Source: an uncultured Anaerolineaceae bacterium (lineage in GTDB: Bacteria; Chloroflexota; Anaerolineae; Anaerolineales; Anaerolineaceae). Taken from it: a stretch of 38,642 nucleotides of DNA. The notes below the pieces were generated by a model. It did not search any database, was not told the origin of the DNA, and was given only the letters and a program-made list of their open reading frames with translations. Location of the stretch: the NCBI GenBank assembly GCA_937897615.1, contig CALCNO010000019.1:1-38642 (forward strand). Direction: 5' to 3'. This document shows, one piece after another, positions 23,110 through 31,373 of this stretch (within the stretch, counting starts at the first letter, position 1; each line of letters begins with the position of its first letter). Position numbers and translations under genes: made by a program.

Positions 23110-23463
23110 GGGCGCCCTCTTTTCGGCATGAAATTTTAGTATTAATGAGTATACAACGAGAAGGGTCTTTTTTCCAGTCGTACAGGTGCTGATGAGGCGG
23201 ATTTTGCCAAAAAATCGTTTACAATGTGTAGACAAGGTGATTATGTTTAAACGGCTTGCCAGGCATCACCGTATGACATGGATACCAGATCCGCCGGATC
23301 GGTATCTTCTTTCGTCGTTGTAAATACTATACAGCCAATCTCAATTCACGCAGCGCCGCTGTCAGTCCTTTGACAACGTAGAATCGCACCAGAGCGAGTG
23401 CTCAAGGTTTATTGCTATTAGTGGTGGGGCGGTGATGACCCTCTCTTTCCTTAGGAGACACGC
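23110..23463. other. 354-bp divergent intergenic region between dnaN and the B12-protein gene
   Basis: Holds the upstream region of dnaN and the leader of the B12 cassette. For dnaN a weak promoter is possible (TGGAAA, 17 bp, TATACT on the minus strand, about 35 nt before the start). On the plus strand TTTACA (23218-23223) and TATGTT (23242-23247) are 18 bp apart. They are followed at 23281-23306 by an imperfect hairpin (GATACC-A-GATCC, loop GCC, GGATC-GGTATC) with a pyrimidine run after it. I see no DnaA-box cluster, no cobalamin riboswitch signature and no ORF worth calling. Confidence 0.5.
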
Positions 23464-25104
23464 ATGGAAAAAATTGTAATTGGAGCCGCTTTGGGGGAAT
23501 GTGTACACGTGGCAGGGGTGATGAATTTTCTGCGCCTTGCCGAAATTGTAGGCTGGAAAACGATCTTTTTGGGGCCTGCGGTTCCAATCGACCGGGTGAT
23601 TGCGGCTGCCCGCGAGCACCACGCAGCGCTTGTTGGCGTGTCCTACCGGCTTACCCCTGAAACAGGCGAAAGGCTGCTGGGGCAGTTTGCCGAAGCCGCC
23701 GATGAATTGCGGGAAGCAGGCGTGCGTTTTGCCTTTGGCGGTACCCCGCCGCTGGTGGAAAAGGCTTCCAGAATGAACTTTTTTGAAAAGTCCTTTGAGG
23801 GAGGAGAGCCCGCCGAACAGATACTGGCCTACCTGAGGGGGGAGGGTACCGTCCAGGGGCAGAACGCTTTGCCCCCGCAGGCACTGGTGGAGCGCATCCA
23901 CTGGAAAAGCCCGTACCCGATCCTGCGCCACCATTTTGGCCTGCCGGAGATGGAGCAGACCCAGGCCGGCATCCGCCGCATCGCCGAATCGGGGCTGCTG
24001 GATGTGATCTCGCTGGGGATTGACCAGGACGCCCAGGAAAATTTCTTCCACCCAGAGCGCCAGGATGCGCGCCGGCGCGGCGCCGGCGGGGTGCCGGTGC
24101 GCAGTGCCGAGGAGTATCGCGCCCTCTTCCTGGCCAGCCGCTGTGGCAATTATCCTTTGCTGCGCACCTACTCCGGCACAGATGACTTCATCCCCTTGGC
24201 AGAAATGTACCGCGAGACGATCAACATTGCCTGGTGTGCCATCCCACTGTTTTGGTTCAACCAGATGGATGGACGTGGTCCCTGGAACCTTGAAGGTTCC
24301 ATCGGCGAGCACCAGCAGGTGATGGCCTGGTACGGCGCCAGGGGGATACCGGTTGAATTAAACGAACCGCATCACTGGGGGATGCGTGATGCCTCCGATG
24401 TGGTCTTTGCGGTGGCCGCGTATCTTTCAGCCTACAACGCTAAAGCCTTCGGCGTGAAAGATTACATCGCGCAACTCATGTTCAACAGCCCGCCGGGAAC
24501 CTCAGATGCCATGGATTTGGCCAAGATATTGGCGGTGCTGGAGTTGATCGCACCACTGGCTTCGGAAGATTTTCGTATCTGGAAACAATCCCGCACTGGG
24601 CTGCTCAGTTACCCCCTGGAGATTCCGGCGGCGCGCGCACACCTTGCGGCCAGTATCTACCTGCAAATGGCGATAAAGCCGCACATTATCCACGTAGTCG
24701 GGCATACCGAGGCTGACCACGCCGCCACCGCCGAGGACGTGATCGAAGCGTGCAGCATGGCGCGCCGCTCCATTGAGAATGCCCTGCGCGGTGCTCCGGA
24801 TATGACAACCGACCCAAAGATAATCCGCCGCAAAGTGGAAATCATCGCCGAGGCGCGTGAAGTCCTTGAGGCCATCCGCCAGTTGGATGCTGGTTCAGGA
24901 CAAGACCCCTTTACAAACGAGGCGGTTCTTGCCAAAGCCGTAGCGGTTGGAATTATGGATGCGCCACAGTTGAAGAATAACCCCTTTGCCCGCGGCGAGG
25001 TTCAGACAAGGATCATCGATGGCGCTTGCGTGTCTGTGGATGCGGCAGGAAAGCGTATTAGCGAAAAAAAGCGTATCGCAATGCTTAAACGACGAAAGGA
25101 GTAA
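23464..25104 (+). CDS. Cobalamin-binding-domain protein fused to a glutamate-mutase-like barrel
   Basis: 546 residues. Residues 1-100 form a B12-binding Rossmann-like domain: VHVAGV with His15 (the Asp of the usual DxHxxG is Cys13), Ser60 in GVSYRL, and GG at 92-93. The remaining ~430 residues resemble the TIM barrel and tail of glutamate mutase epsilon/MutL-type subunits, especially PLLRTYSGTDD, ELNEPHHWGMRDASD and the end VAVGIMDAPQLKNN..ARGEVQTRI. In classical glutamate mutase the B12 domain is a separate subunit; here it precedes the barrel. The reaction is probably a radical carbon-skeleton rearrangement, but the substrate is unknown. The ATG has TAGGAGA upstream. The next gene begins 2 nt after the stop. 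Confidence 0.72.
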   Translation: MEKIVIGAALGECVHVAGVMNFLRLAEIVGWKTIFLGPAVPIDRVIAAAREHHAALVGVSYRLTPETGERLLGQFAEAADELREAGVRFAFGGTPPLVEKASRMNFFEKSFEGGEPAEQILAYLRGEGTVQGQNALPPQALVERIHWKSPYPILRHHFGLPEMEQTQAGIRRIAESGLLDVISLGIDQDAQENFFHPERQDARRRGAGGVPVRSAEEYRALFLASRCGNYPLLRTYSGTDDFIPLAEMYRETINIAWCAIPLFWFNQMDGRGPWNLEGSIGEHQQVMAWYGARGIPVELNEPHHWGMRDASDVVFAVAAYLSAYNAKAFGVKDYIAQLMFNSPPGTSDAMDLAKILAVLELIAPLASEDFRIWKQSRTGLLSYPLEIPAARAHLAASIYLQMAIKPHIIHVVGHTEADHAATAEDVIEACSMARRSIENALRGAPDMTTDPKIIRRKVEIIAEAREVLEAIRQLDAGSGQDPFTNEAVLAKAVAVGIMDAPQLKNNPFARGEVQTRIIDGACVSVDAAGKRISEKKRIAMLKRRKE

Positions 25105-25106
25105 AA

Positions 25107-26210
25107 ATGACCAAAAAACTGCGCATGACCGTGATCGGCGCTGGTCATGGGGGCAAGGCAATGGCGGCGCATCTGGCTTTGATGGGATTTCCCACCACCC
25201 TTTATAACCGCACGCCCGACCATATTGCCGCGATCCAGCAACTCAAGGGGATTCACCTTGAGAGTGGCGAGGAGGGAGTACGCGGCCTGGGCGAACTCAA
25301 GCTGGCTACCTCAAATATGGCCGAGGCATTAACCGACGCGGATATGATCATGGTGGTACTGCCTTCTTCGGCGCACGCCGATATTGCCAGAGCCTGTGCA
25401 CCGCACCTCAAAAATGGCCAGGTGGTGGTTTTGCACCCCGGCAGAACCTGCGGCGCAATCGAGTTTTCCAAGGTGCTGCGCGATGAACACTGTACGGCAG
25501 ACGTAACGATTTCCGAAGCAGAGACATTCATTTACGCTTCCCGCTCTGACGGCCCCGCCGAAGCGCGCATCTTTCGCATCAAAGACGCTGTTCCTTTGGC
25601 GGCCTTGCCTGCCACGCGCACCGGCCTGGTGCTGGATATAATCCACGAGGCCTACCCGGAGTTCATTGACGGCGTGAATGTGCTGCAGACCGGGCTAAAC
25701 AATATGGGGGCCATTTTCCACCCTGCACTCACTTTATTGAATTCCGGCTGGATTGAATCCACCCACGGCGACTATCAGTTTTACATTGAAGGCGTGACGC
25801 CTTCTGTGGCACGGGTGCTGGAAGCGCTGGATAGAGAACGGGTGACTGTGGCCTCCTCGCTGGGGATCCGCGCCCGCACCGCGCTGGAATGGCTCAAGCT
25901 GGCCTATGACGCCACCGGCGAAGACCTGCACGAAGCCATTCACAATCAGCCGGGCTACTACGGCATTAAAGCTCCGCCAACCCTCAACCACCGCTACATT
26001 TTTGAAGATGTACCGATGAGTCTGGTGCCGATTGCCTCCCTGGGGCAGCGCTATGGCGTTTCGGTGCGCGGCATGGATGCCATGATCCGCATCTCCTCCA
26101 TTATGCATCGCACCGATTACTGGCGCCGCGGCCGCACGATTGAGAAACTGGGGATCGATAATTTGAGCGTCGGGGAATTAATGGCTTTCGTGAATGAGGG
26201 AATTCTCTAG
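25107..26210 (+). CDS. NAD(P)-dependent octopine/nopaline dehydrogenase family protein
   Basis: 367 residues. The N-terminal Rossmann domain begins VIGAGHGGKAMAAHLA (dinucleotide-binding GxGxxG at 11-16). The C-terminal opine-dehydrogenase domain has LNNMGAIFHPALTLLNSG with the catalytic-type His205, then FYIEGVTPSVARVLEALDRER. The family reductively joins an amino acid to a 2-oxo acid, or catalyses the reverse reaction. The ATG lies 2 nt after the mutase-like gene stop with AAAGGAG before it, and the ATP-grasp gene follows after 1 nt, so the three are certainly one translational unit. The real substrates cannot be read from the sequence. Confidence 0.88.
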   Translation: MTKKLRMTVIGAGHGGKAMAAHLALMGFPTTLYNRTPDHIAAIQQLKGIHLESGEEGVRGLGELKLATSNMAEALTDADMIMVVLPSSAHADIARACAPHLKNGQVVVLHPGRTCGAIEFSKVLRDEHCTADVTISEAETFIYASRSDGPAEARIFRIKDAVPLAALPATRTGLVLDIIHEAYPEFIDGVNVLQTGLNNMGAIFHPALTLLNSGWIESTHGDYQFYIEGVTPSVARVLEALDRERVTVASSLGIRARTALEWLKLAYDATGEDLHEAIHNQPGYYGIKAPPTLNHRYIFEDVPMSLVPIASLGQRYGVSVRGMDAMIRISSIMHRTDYWRRGRTIEKLGIDNLSVGELMAFVNEGIL

Positions 26211-26211
26211 C

Positions 26212-27279
26212 ATGAAGAAATTGCGACTTTTGATTTTGTACTGTCCGGGGGTTAAGAAAGATGCTGCCGAAGTTGCGCGGATGAAGAAGCTGGCAGCTGC
26301 GGTTGAAAAAGCAGGTGTTGTCTGCCGGCGCTATGCGTTGTATCGCCTGGACCAACTGGAAAGCCTGCTGTTGGTGGAAAAGCCGGATATCGTATACAGC
26401 GCCCACATGTGCACAGTCGATCTGGACGGCAACCATATTAGCATCCACCGTTATCTTGCAGACAGGCATATTCCCTACATCGGCTCTACTCCTGAGGTTC
26501 TTGACCTCGTGATTTCAAAATCCAGGTTAAAGGAAAAGTGGTGCTCGGATGAAGTACAAACCCCGGATTGGACTTTTGTCTCGGGAGAAAGTATTTCAGG
26601 GTTTAGCGCGGAGTCACTTGCCAGCCGCATGGGCTTTCCGCTCATCGTCAAGCCAGACAAGGAAGGGAACAGCCGGGGACTGGATGAGACCTCGATTGTC
26701 TTTACCACCGGGGATCTTCAGCGGAAGGTCGATGAGGTGGCAGCGGAGTTTTCAGATGTGCTGGTGGAGAAGTACCTTGAAAGCGAGGACATCCGCGAAT
26801 ACACCGTGGCAATGATCGGTTCGGCAGAGCGCATGCTGCTGATGCCGGCGCGGGTCAAACTCAACGAACCCAAGCCTCACCGCCTGATCACTACCGCGGA
26901 TAAGGACGGGCACCATACCAGCGCAACGGCCATACAAGATGAGAGCATTCTCAACGCGGTGAACGCCTTTGCCAGAAGGGCATTTGAATCCGCCGGAGTA
27001 ACGGATTATGCTCGCTGCGATATTCTTTTCAGCGGCGGAAAACTATGGGCCATTGAGATTAACGGTTTGCCGATGATCCCGGATAAATGGTTCGAGATGT
27101 GCGCTAAATCCGCCGGCCTTGACTCCAGCCAGTACCTGGTGGCTATCCTCCTTGCCAGCCTGTCTCGGAACAGCAAACGGGGAGTATCGGGGTGGACCTT
27201 TCCACAGTCTCTCGTCGACTTTTTGCCGGAGCAGGTCATCGGCATCATTAAGGGGGGTGGAAAAAGCACCGGAAATTAA
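26212..27279 (+). CDS. D-alanine-D-alanine-ligase-like ATP-grasp protein
   Basis: 355 residues from the ATG at 26212, 1 nt after the preceding stop. An ATG at 26194 would add six residues and overlap that gene. The ATP-grasp fold is visible: PLIVKPDKEGNSRGLDETSIV (Lys147 and Gly-rich loop), DVLVEKYLESEDIREYTVAMIG (adenine and phosphate contacts), and CDILFSGGKLWAIEINGLP (Asp270, Glu282, Asn284 as Mg ligands). It is about 50 residues longer than a typical Ddl and lacks the usual Ddl N-terminal signature, so it more likely ligates an amino acid or opine-type product than makes D-Ala-D-Ala for peptidoglycan (inference from context). Confidence 0.85.
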   Translation: MKKLRLLILYCPGVKKDAAEVARMKKLAAAVEKAGVVCRRYALYRLDQLESLLLVEKPDIVYSAHMCTVDLDGNHISIHRYLADRHIPYIGSTPEVLDLVISKSRLKEKWCSDEVQTPDWTFVSGESISGFSAESLASRMGFPLIVKPDKEGNSRGLDETSIVFTTGDLQRKVDEVAAEFSDVLVEKYLESEDIREYTVAMIGSAERMLLMPARVKLNEPKPHRLITTADKDGHHTSATAIQDESILNAVNAFARRAFESAGVTDYARCDILFSGGKLWAIEINGLPMIPDKWFEMCAKSAGLDSSQYLVAILLASLSRNSKRGVSGWTFPQSLVDFLPEQVIGIIKGGGKSTGN

Positions 27280-27371
27280 TGTATCATAGTAATGCGCGAG
27301 CCAGTGTTCTGCGAAATACTGGTTCTGTCAGCGGCGATCTGTAAAACTCTGAGAATAAAAGAGGAGAGGAC

Positions 27372-27950
27372 ATGCCAAAGAAACCGATCATGGTGACAAA
27401 CTGGGAGTATCACCCGCTGACGCCGGAGCGCTGGACAGATTTTGAACAATTGTTTGGCCCCAATGGGGCTTGCGCCGGCTGCTGGTGTGCCTGGTTCCTG
27501 ATGACCAACAAAGAATTCAACCAATCTGGCAAACTGGGCCACAAAGAACTGCTGCGAACGCTTGTTCAACAGGGCGTGGAGCCAGGGATCATTGCCTATG
27601 CTGACGGCGTCCCCGCTGGCTGGGTGGCACTGGCGCCGCGCGAGCAGTATAAACGCCTGGCCACCTCCAAACATCTGGGGCCGGTGGACGCTCAGCCGGT
27701 ATGGGTGATCTCCTGCTTTTACATCTTCCGCGACTATCGCCACCAGGGCGTGATGGAGAAGCTGATCCGTGCCGCCGAGGAGTATGCCCGCAGCAAAGGG
27801 GTGAAGATGCTGGAAGCCTTCCCCGTGGACGCGCCTGAAAAGATCAGCCCGGTCAGCCTTTACACCGGCAAAGCCGACATCTTCTACAAACTGGGCTTTG
27901 AACAGGTGGCATTGCGCGAAACCCGCCCGATCTTGCGCAAAGCACTTTGA
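27372..27950 (+). CDS. GNAT-family N-acetyltransferase
   Basis: 192 residues. Near the N-terminus is the Cys-rich CAGCWCAWFL seen in one GNAT subfamily. The acetyl-CoA-binding region is SCFYIFRDYRHQGVMEKLIRAAEEYARSKG (a variant of the R/Q-x-x-G-x-G/A loop), and the tail SLYTGKADIFYKLGFEQVA completes the fold. The acceptor substrate is unknown. The ATG is preceded by GAGGAGAGGAC. It is separated from the ATP-grasp gene by 92 bp without a clear terminator, so membership of the B12 cassette is possible but unproved. Confidence 0.88.
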   Translation: MPKKPIMVTNWEYHPLTPERWTDFEQLFGPNGACAGCWCAWFLMTNKEFNQSGKLGHKELLRTLVQQGVEPGIIAYADGVPAGWVALAPREQYKRLATSKHLGPVDAQPVWVISCFYIFRDYRHQGVMEKLIRAAEEYARSKGVKMLEAFPVDAPEKISPVSLYTGKADIFYKLGFEQVALRETRPILRKAL

Positions 27951-27966
27951 GTTGTAATTATCGGAA

Positions 27967-27997
27967 GAAAAAACTCCCCGCGAAGGCTCGCGGGGAG
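27967..27997 (-). terminator. Rho-independent terminator of tRNA-Leu
   Basis: On the minus strand CTCCCCGCGA/TCGCGGGGAG form a perfect 10-bp stem with a 4-nt loop (27974-27997), followed by TTTTTTC. It lies 18 nt beyond the tRNA 3' end. Confidence 0.93.
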
Positions 27998-28014
27998 AAA
28001 TGTTATAATCGAGG

Positions 28015-28096
28015 TGCCGAAGGTGGGAATCGAACCCACATTCCCGAGGGAACACGATTTTGAGTCGTGCGCGTCTGCCAATTCCGCCACTCCGGC
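28015..28096 (-). tRNA. tRNA-Leu (anticodon CAA)
   Basis: Read on the minus strand the gene begins GCCGGAGTGGCGGAATTGG. The acceptor stem GCCGGAG/CTTCGGC closes with one G-U. The anticodon stem CACGA/TCGTG has loop CTCAAAA, giving anticodon CAA for the Leu codon TTG. The variable arm is long (class II), and the T arm contains GTGGGTTCGATTCCCAC. The CCA end is only partly encoded (ACCT), so the terminal A must be added after transcription. Confidence 0.95.
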
Positions 28097-28107
28097 AACA
28101 GAAACAG

Positions 28108-28136
28108 AGTATATCTGACATTTTCTTAAGGGTCAA
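28108..28136 (-). promoter_or_regulatory. tRNA-Leu promoter
   Basis: On the minus strand TTGACC (28131-28136) and TATACT (28108-28113) are separated by exactly 17 bp. The predicted start lies about 5 nt before the mature tRNA 5' end. Confidence 0.85.
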
Positions 28137-28147
28137 GGATAATCCCC

Positions 28148-29215
28148 ATGCGTTTAGGTATCATCGGTTTACCCCAATCCGGAAAGACCACCCTCTTCAA
28201 CGCACTCACGCGCGCCACGCAGCCGGTGGGTATCACCGGCAAAATGGAAATTCACACAGCTGTTGTTGACGTGCCCGATCCGCGGGTGGACAGGCTTTCC
28301 GAAATGTTCAAGCCCAAAAAGACCATCTACGCCAAGGTGACCTACGTGGACATCGCCGGCCTGGATGGCAGCGCAGGCAAGGCTGGCATCTCCGGCGCGC
28401 TGCTCAACCAACTCACCCAGTTGGATGGTTTCATCCACGTGGTGCGCGTCTTTGAGGACCCCAATGTGCCACACGTCAACGGCTCTGTTGACCCGCTGCG
28501 CGATATCGCCGCCATGGACGGCGAGTTCATCCTCAATGACCTCATTGCTGCGGAGCGCAAGCTGGAACGCCTGGCCGAGGAGCGCAAAAAAGGCGCCGGG
28601 CGCGATAAAGATACCATCGAACGCGAGGTCGCGCTCTTCACCCGCCTGCACGAGGCGCTGTCGCAGGAGACCCCCCTGCGCGACGTTTCCATTGACGAAC
28701 ATGAGGACAAAATGCTCTCCGGGTTTGGTTTCCTCAGCCGTAAACCTGTTTTGATCGTGCTCAACCACTCTGAGGGCCAGACCCCGCCGGCGATCGAGTA
28801 CCCCCACCAGCACAGTAAAGTAGTGGCGCTGCAGGGCAAACTGGAAATGGAGATCGCTCAACTGGCCGCGGAAGAAGCGCAGCTGTTCCTGGAAGAATAC
28901 GGCATTGAAGAACCCAGTCTCAACCGCATGATCCGCTTTTCTTATGACCTCATTGGGTTGCAATCCTTCTTCACTGCCGGGGACGACGAGTGCCGCGCCT
29001 GGACGGTACGCAAGGGCGCCACTGCGCCGGAGGCCGCCGGCGAAATTCACACCGACTTGCAAAAGGGCTTCATCCGCGCTGAGGTAGTGGCCTATGATGA
29101 CCTGATGGCGCTGGGCGGGATGAACGAGGCCAAGGCTAAAGGCAAGCTGCGCCTGGAAGGCAAGGAATACATCGTCCAGGATGGCGACATCCTCAACATC
29201 CGCCACAGCGGGTAA
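28148..29215 (+). CDS. ychF: Redox-regulated ATPase YchF (OLA1/Obg-like)
   Basis: 355 residues. The P-loop is GLPQSGKTT (7-15), switch motifs are VPDPRVDRLSEMFKPKK and DIAGLDGSAGKAGISGALLNQL, and the base-recognition motif is NHSE rather than NKxD, which is the YchF-specific change that favours ATP over GTP. A coiled-coil insertion follows (LERLAEERKKGAGRDKDTIER), and the C-terminal TGS-like domain is intact (RAWTVRKGATAPEAAGEIHTDLQKGFIRAEV, YIVQDGDILNIRHS). YchF associates with ribosomes and responds to oxidative stress. It is transcribed divergently from tRNA-Leu; AAGGAT lies 9 nt before the ATG. A terminator follows. Confidence 0.95.
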   Translation: MRLGIIGLPQSGKTTLFNALTRATQPVGITGKMEIHTAVVDVPDPRVDRLSEMFKPKKTIYAKVTYVDIAGLDGSAGKAGISGALLNQLTQLDGFIHVVRVFEDPNVPHVNGSVDPLRDIAAMDGEFILNDLIAAERKLERLAEERKKGAGRDKDTIEREVALFTRLHEALSQETPLRDVSIDEHEDKMLSGFGFLSRKPVLIVLNHSEGQTPPAIEYPHQHSKVVALQGKLEMEIAQLAAEEAQLFLEEYGIEEPSLNRMIRFSYDLIGLQSFFTAGDDECRAWTVRKGATAPEAAGEIHTDLQKGFIRAEVVAYDDLMALGGMNEAKAKGKLRLEGKEYIVQDGDILNIRHSG

Positions 29216-29231
29216 GCAAATTTTATAAATT

Positions 29232-29264
29232 ATCCCCGGTGTCGCACAGGCGCCGGGGATTTTA
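29232..29264 (+). terminator. Terminator after ychF
   Basis: ATCCCCGGTG (29232-29241) pairs with CGCCGGGGAT (29251-29260), with one G-T pair and a 9-nt loop, followed by TTT. It separates ychF from the oxidoreductase gene. Confidence 0.75.
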
Positions 29265-29278
29265 AAACCGGAGGTACG

Positions 29279-30343
29279 ATGCCTGCTTTATTTGATCCTT
29301 TTACGATTAAATCGGTTACCCTGCGCAACCGCATTGGTGTTTCGCCCATGTGCCAGTACAGCTACGTGGATGGTTTTTCCAACGACTGGCAGCTGGTGCA
29401 TCTGGGGGCGCGTGCTGCCGGCGGCGCCGGGCTGGTGATCGCCGAGGCTACCGCGGTGGAAGCGCGCGGGCGCATTACTCCCTTTGACGTGGGCATCTGG
29501 TCTGATGCGCACGTGGAACCATTGCAGCGCATGGTGCACTTCATCAAGGGTGAAGGCGCGGTACCGGGCATTCAGATCGCGCATGCCGGGCGCAAGGCCT
29601 GCACCGATGCCCCCTGGAATGGCGGCAAGCCCATCCAGCAAACTGACCCTTTGTGGTATGCCGCGGTGGGGGCCAGCGCCATCCCGTTTGCAGATGGCTA
29701 CCAGACCCCGCATGAGTTGAGCGTGGAAGAGATCAAGAGTGTTCAAACCTCCTTTGTACAGGCTGCCGAGCGTGCCTGTGCTGCCGGGTTTGAGTGGCTG
29801 GAACTGCATGCAGCTCACGGTTACCTGCTGCAAAGTTTTCTTTCGCCGCTTTCCAACCAGCGTAACGACCAGTACGGTGGCAGCTTTGAGAACCGCGCGC
29901 GGTTTTTGATGGAGACGGTGGCTGCTGTGCAGCAGGTCTGGCCGGATGACCTGCCGCTCACGGTGCGCATCTCTGGCACCGAGTGGGTGGGGGGTGGCTG
30001 GAGCATCGAAGATTCGGTGCGGCTGGCACGCCTGCTCAAGGACGCAGGTGTGGATCTGGTGGATTGTTCCTCCGGGGGCAATGTGGCCGATGTAAAAATC
30101 CCCTTTGGGCCGGGTTATCAACTGCCGGTCTCCGAGGCAGTACGCGCTGGTGCAGGTATTGCCACCGCGGCTGTAGGGATGATCACCGCGCCACAGCAAG
30201 CCGACGAGATCATCCGTAATGGGCGGGCTGATATTGTTTTGTTAGGTCGTGAATTTTTGCGAGATGCTTACTGGCCACTGCATGCGGCCAAAGCGCTGGG
30301 GGTGAGCGGGCCGGTGCCGCCGCAATATTTGCGCGCGTTCTGA
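29279..30343 (+). CDS. NADH:flavin oxidoreductase, Old Yellow Enzyme family (YqjM-like)
   Basis: 354 residues in one FMN TIM barrel. YqjM-class marks are present: SPMCQYS with Cys25 and Tyr27, which tune the flavin; IQIAHAGRKA with the substrate-binding His region; and HAAHGYLLQSFLSPLSNQRNDQYGGSFENR, the OYE fingerprint. The C-terminal phosphate-binding part is ADIVLLGREFLRDAYWP. These enzymes reduce activated alkenes with NAD(P)H and are often induced by electrophiles or oxidants. GGAGG lies 5 nt before the ATG. It is bounded upstream by the ychF terminator and is probably transcribed alone. Confidence 0.94.
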   Translation: MPALFDPFTIKSVTLRNRIGVSPMCQYSYVDGFSNDWQLVHLGARAAGGAGLVIAEATAVEARGRITPFDVGIWSDAHVEPLQRMVHFIKGEGAVPGIQIAHAGRKACTDAPWNGGKPIQQTDPLWYAAVGASAIPFADGYQTPHELSVEEIKSVQTSFVQAAERACAAGFEWLELHAAHGYLLQSFLSPLSNQRNDQYGGSFENRARFLMETVAAVQQVWPDDLPLTVRISGTEWVGGGWSIEDSVRLARLLKDAGVDLVDCSSGGNVADVKIPFGPGYQLPVSEAVRAGAGIATAAVGMITAPQQADEIIRNGRADIVLLGREFLRDAYWPLHAAKALGVSGPVPPQYLRAF

Positions 30344-30402
30344 AGTTCACCTGGTGTACCGGTGGATTTGTGTTTTGGCGCCACAAAAACGAGTTGCATT
30401 TA

Positions 30403-30419
30403 TATAATCCCAGTATAAT
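30403..30419 (+). promoter_or_regulatory. Possible lipoprotein promoter with two -10-like hexamers
   Basis: TATAAT occurs at 30403-30408 and again at 30414-30419, 36-52 nt before the lipoprotein ATG. The only -35-like sequence, TTGCAT at 30394, is badly spaced for both (3 and 14 bp), so the exact promoter is unclear. Confidence 0.35.
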
Positions 30420-30454
30420 TAACTTATTCCAAAAACCAAATTGTGGGAGGAAAT

Positions 30455-31318
30455 ATGAAAAAACTGTTACCAGTCTTCATTTTGCTTGTTTTCGTTCTGT
30501 CGGGGTGCTCATCGCTTTTGGGCAAACTCGCCGAGCCGACCCCTGATGTTGCTGCCGCGGTGGAGCAGACCTTAGCAGTTCAATCCGCTGTGCAGACACT
30601 CGTTGCCGAGACGCAGATGGCCGCGCAAGCCCAGGCAAGTGTTGAGGCCCCAGCGACCGCAACCCCAGTGGTTGAACAGCCAACCGCTACTGTCACGCCG
30701 GTTCCAACAAGCAGCGTAGCCGCACAGGCTGTGAAAAATGCCAACTGCCGCTCTGGCCCGGACTCCAATTTTGAATACCTGAGCGTTCTGGACCAGGGCG
30801 CTACTGCTCCGGTGATCGGGAAGAACACCGACTTTGGAAAATGGTGGAAGGTACGCCTGGCTGATGGAACAGAGTGCTGGGTAATTGAAGACGCCATTAC
30901 GCTGACCGGGGATACCCAGGCGGTAGCCAGCCTGGTTTCTCCCATTACCCCCACCCCAATCCCGGCGCCGGACTGGAATGGCACCTGGACTATGTGGATT
31001 TCTGGAACTTTTGAGAACAAATCGTCAGATGTAACCTCTACGACTGTAAAAATGGTGCAAACCGGGAATAACCTGACCTATAGCTTCCGCCTGTGGGGCC
31101 TGGATTTTACCGCCTATCTCACGGTAAGCGCTGATGGGATGGTTGCCTCAGGTACTCTGGTGAGAGAGCAGGGTGGAACATGGAATCTCTATCTCTATCG
31201 CGTTCCTGAAAACCTCAATCAGTTCAGAGGCAAATGGTATTATGGAAGTGATAAGAGTTTGGATGGGCAAAACTGTGGCTCTAAAAATGGCGCCCCCATG
31301 CCCAATCCTTGCAGGTAG
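30455..31318 (+). CDS. Secreted lipoprotein with SH3-like domain
   Basis: 287 residues from the ATG at 30455 (GGGAGG 5 nt upstream). A lipoprotein signal peptide ends in the lipobox LSGC with Cys18. Next come an Ala/Gln/Val-rich helix, a Thr/Pro-rich linker (ATATPVVEQPTATVTPVP), then a bacterial SH3 type 3 domain (about 95-150, NCRSGPDSNFEYLSVLDQG..GKWWKVRLADGTECWV). A C-terminal beta-rich domain (about 170-280, WNGTWTMWISGTFEN..., ending in two Cys) may be a small lipocalin-like barrel. The SH3 domain probably contacts cell-wall or polysaccharide. Transcribed alone and terminated by a hairpin shared with surE. Confidence 0.85.
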   Translation: MKKLLPVFILLVFVLSGCSSLLGKLAEPTPDVAAAVEQTLAVQSAVQTLVAETQMAAQAQASVEAPATATPVVEQPTATVTPVPTSSVAAQAVKNANCRSGPDSNFEYLSVLDQGATAPVIGKNTDFGKWWKVRLADGTECWVIEDAITLTGDTQAVASLVSPITPTPIPAPDWNGTWTMWISGTFENKSSDVTSTTVKMVQTGNNLTYSFRLWGLDFTAYLTVSADGMVASGTLVREQGGTWNLYLYRVPENLNQFRGKWYYGSDKSLDGQNCGSKNGAPMPNPCR

Positions 31319-31341
31319 ACGTAGCAAAATCGCCATATGTA

Positions 31342-31373
31342 AAGGCCCGGAGTTTTCATCCGGGCCTTGTTTA
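31342..31373. terminator. Bidirectional terminator between lipoprotein gene and surE
   Basis: AAGGCCCGG (31342-31350) and CCGGGCCTT (31360-31368) form a perfect 9-bp stem with a 9-nt loop. GTTTATT follows on the plus strand and TTACAT on the minus strand. Confidence 0.8.

Noticed and set aside
23236..23463. Cobalamin riboswitch upstream of the B12-protein gene
   Set aside because: No B12-box (GCCACTG-type) or the expected multi-stem architecture was found in the leader.
23362..24312. 316-codon frame antisense to the B12-protein gene
   Set aside because: Overlaps a well-supported gene, has no ribosome-binding site and no domain-like sequence.
28169..29206. 345-codon frame antisense to ychF
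   Set aside because: It mirrors a clear YchF gene; the translation has no recognisable domain and results from GC-biased third positions.
30360..30395. GGCGCC-centred inverted repeat as terminator of the OYE gene
   Set aside because: Pairing outside the central six bases is broken and there is no T-tract after it.
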